The translations under genes and the position numbers were made by a program. Shown here piece by piece: positions 33,109 through 37,221 of a DNA stretch of 37,221 nt. Origin of the DNA: an uncultured Veillonella sp. (GTDB lineage: Bacteria; Bacillota; Negativicutes; Veillonellales; Veillonellaceae). Positions within the stretch are counted from its first letter, which is position 1. Each line of letters starts with the position of its first letter. The stretch covers positions 1 through 37,221 of the forward strand of contig UPXS01000019.1 of the NCBI GenBank assembly GCA_900538355.1, in the 5' to 3' direction. The notes under the pieces are model-generated. The model worked only from the letters and a program-made list of their open reading frames with translations, had not been told where the DNA came from and did no database searches.

Positions 33109-34518
33109 TTAACCTAATGCGACAGGAATGCTACCATCGATGCCCGCTTGTTCCAATTCAGCTTGGATCATAATGGCACATTCAATGCGTTTCTTTTGTA
33201 GACGACAACCAAATTCATATGGTGTTTCTAAGTCGCCACCTAATGTAATATTGTTAGCATGGCAACCACCAGAACAGAAGAATTTAGCCCAACATTCAGC
33301 ACATGTTGGTTTTGAGAATACGTGGGTATTGCGGAAATCTTTAGGGATTTCTGTATTTTGTAATCCCTCATACACATTGCCAATTACGAATCCGTCTTTA
33401 CCAACGAATTGATGACATGGATAAATATCGCCATTTGGCACAATTGCCATATATTCATGACCCGCGCCACAACCACGAAGGCGTTTTGCCATACATGGGC
33501 CACGGTATAAATCCATACGGAAGTGGAAGAAATTAAACTTCTCACCCCAACCTTCTATTTGACGTTCCAAATAGATATCCGCCAACTTTTCATATTCTTT
33601 TTCAAGAGCCGGCCAATCCTCTTCACGAAGAACATAGTCCCCTTCTTTACCTACTACAGGCTCCATGGACAAATGCTCAAAACCGAGATCAGACATAGCC
33701 ATAACGTCTTTAGTAAAATCTAAGTTTTTATGCGTATACGTACCTCGTACATAGTATTCAAGACCGTTACGTTGTTTTACAGCATTAATAAGGTTTTTAG
33801 CAATATATTTATAAGACTCAGCACCGCTACCAGCTACTGGACGCATTGCATTATGTACGGATTCACGGCCGTCCAAGGACAATACAAGACTCATCTTATG
33901 CTCGTTGACATAGTCGATTTTATCTTGTGTTAAAAGCATACCATTTGTAGTTAATGTGAGCTTAAAGATTTTATTGTGCTTTTCTTGGATGGATTCGATA
34001 TATTCAACGGTTTGTTTAACAACATCCCAGTTCAACAGCGGTTCGCCACCAAAGAAGTCAATTTCACAATGTTGACGAGGACCACTCATTTTAATGAGGA
34101 AGTCTACCGCCCGTTTCGCTACATCAAAACTCATTAACTCACGTTTGACACCGCCGTAATCGCCTTGGCTAGCAAAGCAGTATTTACATGCTAAGTTACA
34201 ATCATGAGCAATATTAAGACATAATGCCTTAACGATAGGCTTTTCACCTACTACAAGTTTAAATTCTGTACTCATTGGAGCAAATAACTGCTCAGCTTTA
34301 ATGAGCTCATCTAACTCGTCCATAATCTCATCGAGTTCTACTGCATCCTCTTTAGCATCTAATGCAGCATGTACAGCATCGCGATTTGTGCCATCATATA
34401 TGTCAAGAACTCTATCGATGAGTTCATCGATAACGTGAATAATACCGCTATTTACATCTAAGCAATAGTAGTTATCCTTCATCCGAAACTTATGGATCAT
34501 TGGTTTTAATTCTAACAT
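33109..34518 (-). CDS. scfB: Radical SAM/SPASM maturase of the SCIFF peptide
   Basis: This 469-residue enzyme has the radical SAM cluster motif CNLACKYC (Cys107, 111, 114). It also has a SPASM domain with many C-terminal cysteines (GPCMAKRLRGCG, IYPCHQF, PTCAECWAKFFCSGGCHANN) that bind auxiliary Fe-S clusters. Residues 1-90 form the peptide-binding N-terminal region. SCIFF maturases form thioether bonds from cysteine sulphur to a neighbouring residue, giving a ranthipeptide. The scfA gene is 166 bases upstream, which makes the assignment strong. I use ATG 34518, preceded by GGAGG; a longer reading from 34629 crosses the promoter and operator. Confidence 0.95.
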   Translation of the reverse strand: MLELKPMIHKFRMKDNYYCLDVNSGIIHVIDELIDRVLDIYDGTNRDAVHAALDAKEDAVELDEIMDELDELIKAEQLFAPMSTEFKLVVGEKPIVKALCLNIAHDCNLACKYCFASQGDYGGVKRELMSFDVAKRAVDFLIKMSGPRQHCEIDFFGGEPLLNWDVVKQTVEYIESIQEKHNKIFKLTLTTNGMLLTQDKIDYVNEHKMSLVLSLDGRESVHNAMRPVAGSGAESYKYIAKNLINAVKQRNGLEYYVRGTYTHKNLDFTKDVMAMSDLGFEHLSMEPVVGKEGDYVLREEDWPALEKEYEKLADIYLERQIEGWGEKFNFFHFRMDLYRGPCMAKRLRGCGAGHEYMAIVPNGDIYPCHQFVGKDGFVIGNVYEGLQNTEIPKDFRNTHVFSKPTCAECWAKFFCSGGCHANNITLGGDLETPYEFGCRLQKKRIECAIMIQAELEQAGIDGSIPVALG

Positions 34519-34544
34519 GGTACCTCCAAATAATATGTATGGTA

Positions 34545-34567
34545 AAAGTTCTAGTATATAGAACTTT
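34545..34567. promoter_or_regulatory. scfB: Operator-like inverted repeat before scfB
   Basis: AAAGTTCTA (34545-34553) faces its exact complement TAGAACTTT (34559-34567) across five bases. With the promoter at 34575-34583, transcription would start about at its edge, so a bound protein would block the first bases of the transcript. The palindrome ends 27 bases before the ATG. No regulator is identified. Confidence 0.5.
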
Positions 34568-34574
34568 CTAGATA

Positions 34575-34583
34575 ATTGTACCA
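34575..34583 (-). promoter_or_regulatory. scfB: Extended -10 promoter of scfB
   Basis: The minus strand reads TGGTACAAT (TGn plus TACAAT, five of six matches), about 57 bases before the scfB ATG. It would give scfB its own start beyond the scfA terminator. No clear -35 hexamer is present. Confidence 0.45.
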
Positions 34584-34651
34584 CATTTCTAACGTAAAGG
34601 TTATGAAAAGAGTCATAAAGATATACCATACAAGGTATGTATTAAAAACAT

Positions 34652-34681
34652 AAATAAAAAAGGCCCGCTAAGCGAGCCTCT
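34652..34681 (-). terminator. scfA: Terminator between scfA and scfB
   Basis: The minus strand has AGGCTCGC, loop TTA, GCGGGCCT (one G-T pair) followed by TTTTTATTT. It begins directly after the scfA stop. The abundant peptide mRNA would end here, with some read-through or a separate promoter for the maturase. Confidence 0.85.
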
Positions 34682-34684
34682 TTA

Positions 34685-34828
34685 TTATTTTTGTTTGCAA
34701 ACTTGGTTACCAACTGTGCAGCTTGTTTTACAAGCGGATTGGCAAGATGTTTGACATTCCCCACAACCACCAGTTTTAGCAGTTTTTTGTAAGGATTCAG
34801 TGTTGATAGTACGAATGCGTTTAGCCAT
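34685..34828 (-). CDS. scfA: SCIFF ranthipeptide precursor
   Basis: This 47-residue peptide begins MAKRIRTINTESLQKTAKTG and has six cysteines at 22, 25, 29, 33, 37 and 44 (spacing 2-3-3-3-6). The core GCGECQTSCQSACKTSCTVG is near identical to the family pattern called six cysteines in forty-five residues. The precursor is modified by ScfB to carry thioether links, and a leader of about 20 residues guides the maturase. The gene is too short for usual ORF cut-offs. GAGGAGGA precedes ATG, and a promoter lies at 34863-34892. It is widespread in Clostridia; its biological role is still unsettled. Confidence 0.96.
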   Translation of the reverse strand: MAKRIRTINTESLQKTAKTGGCGECQTSCQSACKTSCTVGNQVCKQK

Positions 34829-34862
34829 GGTTATCCTCCTCAATACTTATCGAATGATATTT

Positions 34863-34892
34863 ATTTTATCATATTTATGAAAAGCCTGTAAA
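34863..34892 (-). promoter_or_regulatory. scfA: Promoter of scfA
   Basis: The minus strand has TTTACA (34887-34892, five of six) and, 18 bases on, TGATAAAAT with the -10 TAAAAT at 34863-34868 and a TGn extension. The distance to the scfA ATG is about 34 bases. It lies in the short gap after the ECF S-component gene. Confidence 0.6.
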
Positions 34893-34895
34893 ATA

Positions 34896-35693
34896 CTATT
34901 TAGTTATGTTTTCTTCTACAGGTTTTGTTTCATTTACTTCTACTGTTGCAGATTTATTTGTATTTGCTGCACCTGTTGTTGCTGTAGTAGTAACATCCTC
35001 AGATTTTGATTTCTTTGGCGTATCCTTACGTAATACCTTTCTCAATGCCATTGCAACTGGTGTCACAATAACAGCAGCAAACACTGCTTCTGGAATACCA
35101 TGTGTAACAGATAAGAATACAATAGACCCTAATACTTGATCTGGGCTAAGATTCATTTTAACAGCAAACATATCTGCGTAAAGTAAGAAAATAAGTCCCA
35201 TAACCATAATTGTATGGAATACGGTACCCATGAAAGCAGATACGATGATGCGTGGACCTTGCGGTGCTTTCCATAATAGTAAATATACTAAATATGCTAA
35301 TACTGGGAACAATATACGTGGTAGCACAGAAATAATTGGATTAATAAATAGAGGGGATAAAATATTAGGTGCTGTAATATTTTGCCACAAGCTATAGCAA
35401 CCAAAGATGAAGCCTACAAAAGCACCCACTTTAGGACCCTCTACGATAGCACCAATAAGTGTCGGTACATGCAAGGTAGTTACATTAAGCGGGCCTAATG
35501 GAATAATACCATAGCCAGAAACACCTAATGCAATAGTAATCCCCGCTAATAGACCAATAATTGTTAATTCGCGAATCGTAATGCCACTCTTCTTCTGCTT
35601 TTTGGTCTCTTTACGTTCAACTTGCTTCAGTTTTTCATTGTCTTGGATTGATACAGTTGAGTTATCATCCACTGGACGTTCAATGTTGTTCAT
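34896..35693 (-). CDS. ECF transporter S component, substrate unknown
   Basis: This 265-residue integral membrane protein has about six membrane segments (residues about 45-220). Polar tails lie at both ends: the N-terminus is rich in Lys/Gln/Glu and the C-terminus in Thr/Glu/Lys. The segments PLGPLNVTTLHVPTLIGAIVEGPKVGAFVGFIFGCYS and FINPIISVLPRILFP are typical of the RibU/FolT/PanT-like ECF substrate-binding superfamily. The substrate, perhaps a vitamin or metal-related compound, cannot be told. No ECF ATPase or T component is adjacent. AAGGAGG precedes ATG. It follows two membrane-protein genes, 49 bases after the nearer one. Confidence 0.82.
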   Translation of the reverse strand: MNNIERPVDDNSTVSIQDNEKLKQVERKETKKQKKSGITIRELTIIGLLAGITIALGVSGYGIIPLGPLNVTTLHVPTLIGAIVEGPKVGAFVGFIFGCYSLWQNITAPNILSPLFINPIISVLPRILFPVLAYLVYLLLWKAPQGPRIIVSAFMGTVFHTIMVMGLIFLLYADMFAVKMNLSPDQVLGSIVFLSVTHGIPEAVFAAVIVTPVAMALRKVLRKDTPKKSKSEDVTTTATTGAANTNKSATVEVNETKPVEENITK

Positions 35694-35742
35694 AGATCCT
35701 CCTTCGCTCTCATTCCTTACGGATATAAGTCGAAACTAGAAA

Positions 35743-36585
35743 TTAAATACGTTCACGGCGTCGTGAAATTATACCACGTTCTACCAATGCGCCTATAATC
35801 ACTGCTACACCTATCATGCCAGCTTCTAATAAAGTGGGAGTAACAAACACGAGCGGATTACCTTGATACGTTGGGAAAACGGTGGGAACTAAAGATACAA
35901 TAAATTCTGGAATATAACCACCGTATAAAATATGGGCATTCATAGCAAGCCATAAAGCAGCGGTTAAAACAATGCGAAATAATCGTATGCCTCTATATGC
36001 TATATCTCTTGGATATAAATAAAATACAAATACCAATAAAGATATAAGCAATAACACAAATTCTGCAAACAGTATATTTACATTCATTGATGATGCATAC
36101 ATGAAGTATACCATCGGATCCTGTAAATCAATATACAGAAGCGAACCAATATATAAAAATGGGATTGGTATAGTATACCCGATTATATCAAGGGCTTCAT
36201 CTACCATGCCCCATCGATGATTTCGATTGAAAAACTTAGTTGCTAACAGACCACAAAGTTCAATGAGTACTTGAACGATAAAATACACCACGAAAAGAAG
36301 GAATGCTGTTACAATTCCATTCTCTGTAGTAAAGCTAAAGGGCGTATGAAGAAATGAAAATACTGTCCACCAAGCCCAACTATATGCATGATAGCCCATG
36401 CTCAATGGTAGGTCGTCGTTAAATTTAGCATTCTTAAGTCTACGCACCATGAGCGGTATTACAAGGGACAATACAGGGAATACTAATATAGGTAACGCTA
36501 ATGCTCCACTCAAAGTAAGAACTGTCGTTACAGCACTTACAAATAAAGCACAAACAATAGTAAATAACCAGAAACTCTTATTCAT
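35743..36585 (-). CDS. Polytopic membrane protein of unknown function
   Basis: I do not recognise this 280-residue protein. It is almost wholly hydrophobic with about seven or eight predicted membrane segments (for example 5-45, 65-115, 130-165, 175-200, 205-230, 250-275). Short charged loops occur (RRLKNAKFNDD, NRNHRWG, RGIISRRRERI), and the positive C-terminus suggests a cytoplasmic end. No transporter motif or catalytic residue is obvious. GGGAGG precedes the ATG, which overlaps the upstream gene by eight bases (ATGAATAA), so the two products are probably made together. Confidence 0.72.
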   Translation of the reverse strand: MNKSFWLFTIVCALFVSAVTTVLTLSGALALPILVFPVLSLVIPLMVRRLKNAKFNDDLPLSMGYHAYSWAWWTVFSFLHTPFSFTTENGIVTAFLLFVVYFIVQVLIELCGLLATKFFNRNHRWGMVDEALDIIGYTIPIPFLYIGSLLYIDLQDPMVYFMYASSMNVNILFAEFVLLLISLLVFVFYLYPRDIAYRGIRLFRIVLTAALWLAMNAHILYGGYIPEFIVSLVPTVFPTYQGNPLVFVTPTLLEAGMIGVAVIIGALVERGIISRRRERI

Positions 36586-36982
36586 TACGGCCTCCCACTA
36601 AGAGAGTAAGACCATATGCTAAGATCAAGCTAATAGTGACACCAATATACATAGCTACTAAGAAAGCTACATCTCGGCCTGCTGTAGGCCAGCCCCATAA
36701 CATCGATAAATCTACACCGAGAAAAATACCTTTATAGCTAATGCCGTGGATTATAATCCAACTTACAACATAGGCAATACGGCTAATCGATTTACCATCT
36801 CCAAAGGTACTACTTTTAAATGATAAATATGCCCAAGGCATAATTAGGGATAAAAGCAAATACCATACAAGTGCTACCGTCGCACTCGATCCATTATGAA
36901 TCATATACGCAATAATAGGAATTACTACGATAAATAGATTCAAGTAGATGGATCTTTTACAAATATCCATTAATGTGTTCAT
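36578..36982 (-). CDS. Small membrane protein of unknown function
   Basis: This 134-residue protein has about four membrane segments (12-30, 35-55, 68-85, 105-128). A conserved-looking polar loop SFKSSTFGDGKSISR is followed by SWIIIHGISYKG. The similar loop KNAKFNDDLPLSMGYHAYSWAWWTVFSFLH in the overlapping downstream protein suggests the two may be distant paralogues. I do not recognise the family. AGGAGATC precedes ATG and a promoter candidate is at 37014-37042. It heads a likely unit with the 280-residue membrane protein and the ECF S component. Confidence 0.68.
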   Translation of the reverse strand: MNTLMDICKRSIYLNLFIVVIPIIAYMIHNGSSATVALVWYLLLSLIMPWAYLSFKSSTFGDGKSISRIAYVVSWIIIHGISYKGIFLGVDLSMLWGWPTAGRDVAFLVAMYIGVTISLILAYGLTLLVGGRNE

Positions 36983-37013
36983 AAAGATCTCCTATGATAT
37001 GTAATCTCTTTGT

Positions 37014-37042
37014 ATTTTACAATAATCATAGATAAATGTCAT
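37014..37042 (-). promoter_or_regulatory. Promoter of the membrane-pair/ECF unit
   Basis: The minus strand has ATGACA (37037-37042, five of six) and, exactly 17 bases on, TAAAAT (37014-37019, five of six). It lies 32 bases before the ATG at 36982 and directly after the terminator of the upstream gene. Confidence 0.55.
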
Positions 37043-37093
37043 CAAAAAAGAAAAACCTCCATATAGGTAAATGAATACCTTATATGGAGGTTT
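37042..37093 (-). terminator. Terminator of the truncated right-edge gene
   Basis: AAACCTCCATAT pairs with ATATGGAGGTTT (from 37053 and to 37093) and an inner AGGTA/TACCT stem continues it with a one-base bulge. On the minus strand the hairpin is followed by TTTTTCTTTTTT. It is four bases from the stop of the partial gene at 37098. Confidence 0.9.
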
Positions 37094-37097
37094 CTAA

Positions 37098-37180
37098 TTA
37101 AGCTACTACAGAGTCAGCTGTTACATCAATTGTAGGAACAGCGTCCTTTGGTTCTTCTTTTTTCAACAATGGAGTCATGC
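37098..37180 (-). CDS. C-terminal fragment of an unidentified protein (5-prime truncated)
   Basis: Only the last 26-27 codons are present: an open frame ending MTPLLKKEEPKDAVPTIDVT followed by ADSVVA and TAA. The genomic part stops at 37180 where adapter begins, so the upstream portion is lost. The methionine at 37178 is probably internal. The polar, proline- and lysine-containing tail gives no family. A strong terminator follows, which supports a real gene end. Confidence 0.6.
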
Positions 37181-37221
37181 AGATCGGAAGAGCACACGTC
37201 TGAACTCCAGTCACATCACGA
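37181..37221. other. Illumina TruSeq adapter with index, not genomic
   Basis: From 37181 the sequence is the TruSeq read-1 3-prime adapter, beginning AGATCGGAAGAGCACACGTC and complete through the 34-base common part. It is followed by ATCACG (the standard index 1) and the next adapter base. The match is exact over 41 bases. It is untrimmed adapter at the contig end and should be removed from any annotation. Confidence 0.98.

Noticed and set aside
34519..34629. 37-residue N-terminal extension of the SCIFF maturase
   Set aside because: The stretch holds the promoter, operator palindrome and ribosome site; GGAGG directly precedes the ATG at 34518.

Overview
The window looks like a chromosomal contig end from a diderm Firmicute of the Negativicutes, most probably Veillonella or a close relative. 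Reasons: low-GC sequence with strong GGAGG-type ribosome binding sites and Firmicute-style genes (a SCIFF ranthipeptide pair, BioY with a BirA-like box, a YdiF/Uup-type ABC-F protein), combined with true outer-membrane genes (an LptD homologue, a Wza-like exporter, a secretin). The genus is an inference from gene content, not from a marker gene. Every convincing gene lies on the minus strand, so transcription runs right to left.

In transcription order from the right edge. The last 41 bases (37181-37221) are Illumina adapter plus index, not genome. They interrupt the C-terminal end of an unidentified gene. Next come two overlapping membrane-protein genes and an ECF transporter S component (36982-34896). 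Then comes the SCIFF peptide gene scfA (47 codons, very short), a terminator, an operator-like palindrome and its radical SAM maturase scfB. These are followed by hypF, hypC, hypD and hypE, which mature [NiFe] hydrogenase; no hydrogenase subunit or hypA/hypB is present here.

From 28058 to 23917 lies an envelope block: two exported proteins of unknown function (one built of tandem VYG-type repeats), lptD and galU. From 23837 to 20192 is a likely biotin-linked module: a BirA-like operator overlapping a near-consensus promoter, then a MaoC-like hydratase, bioY, a thiolase and an acyl-CoA ligase. The last three resemble the yhfU/yhfS/yhfT set of Bacillus subtilis. Housekeeping genes follow: a nucleoid-associated protein, a YbaK-type deacylase, RNase HI, a sugar epimerase, a DUF1294 protein, pgi and galE.

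After the galE terminator come a two-gene PilP/GspC-like plus short secretin unit and an ABC-F ATPase. The complete branched-chain amino-acid transporter operon livJHMGF follows, with a clear promoter and terminator. The left end is a polysaccharide export operon: a Wza-like exporter, a CapD/WbpM-type dehydratase, a Wzz/CapA-type co-polymerase and a CpsD-like protein whose Walker A lysine is replaced. This operon probably continues beyond position 1. GalU, GalE, Pgi and the dehydratase together would supply and modify nucleotide sugars for the polysaccharide and LPS assembled by these envelope systems.

No rRNA, tRNA, CRISPR array, insertion sequence or prophage was seen.
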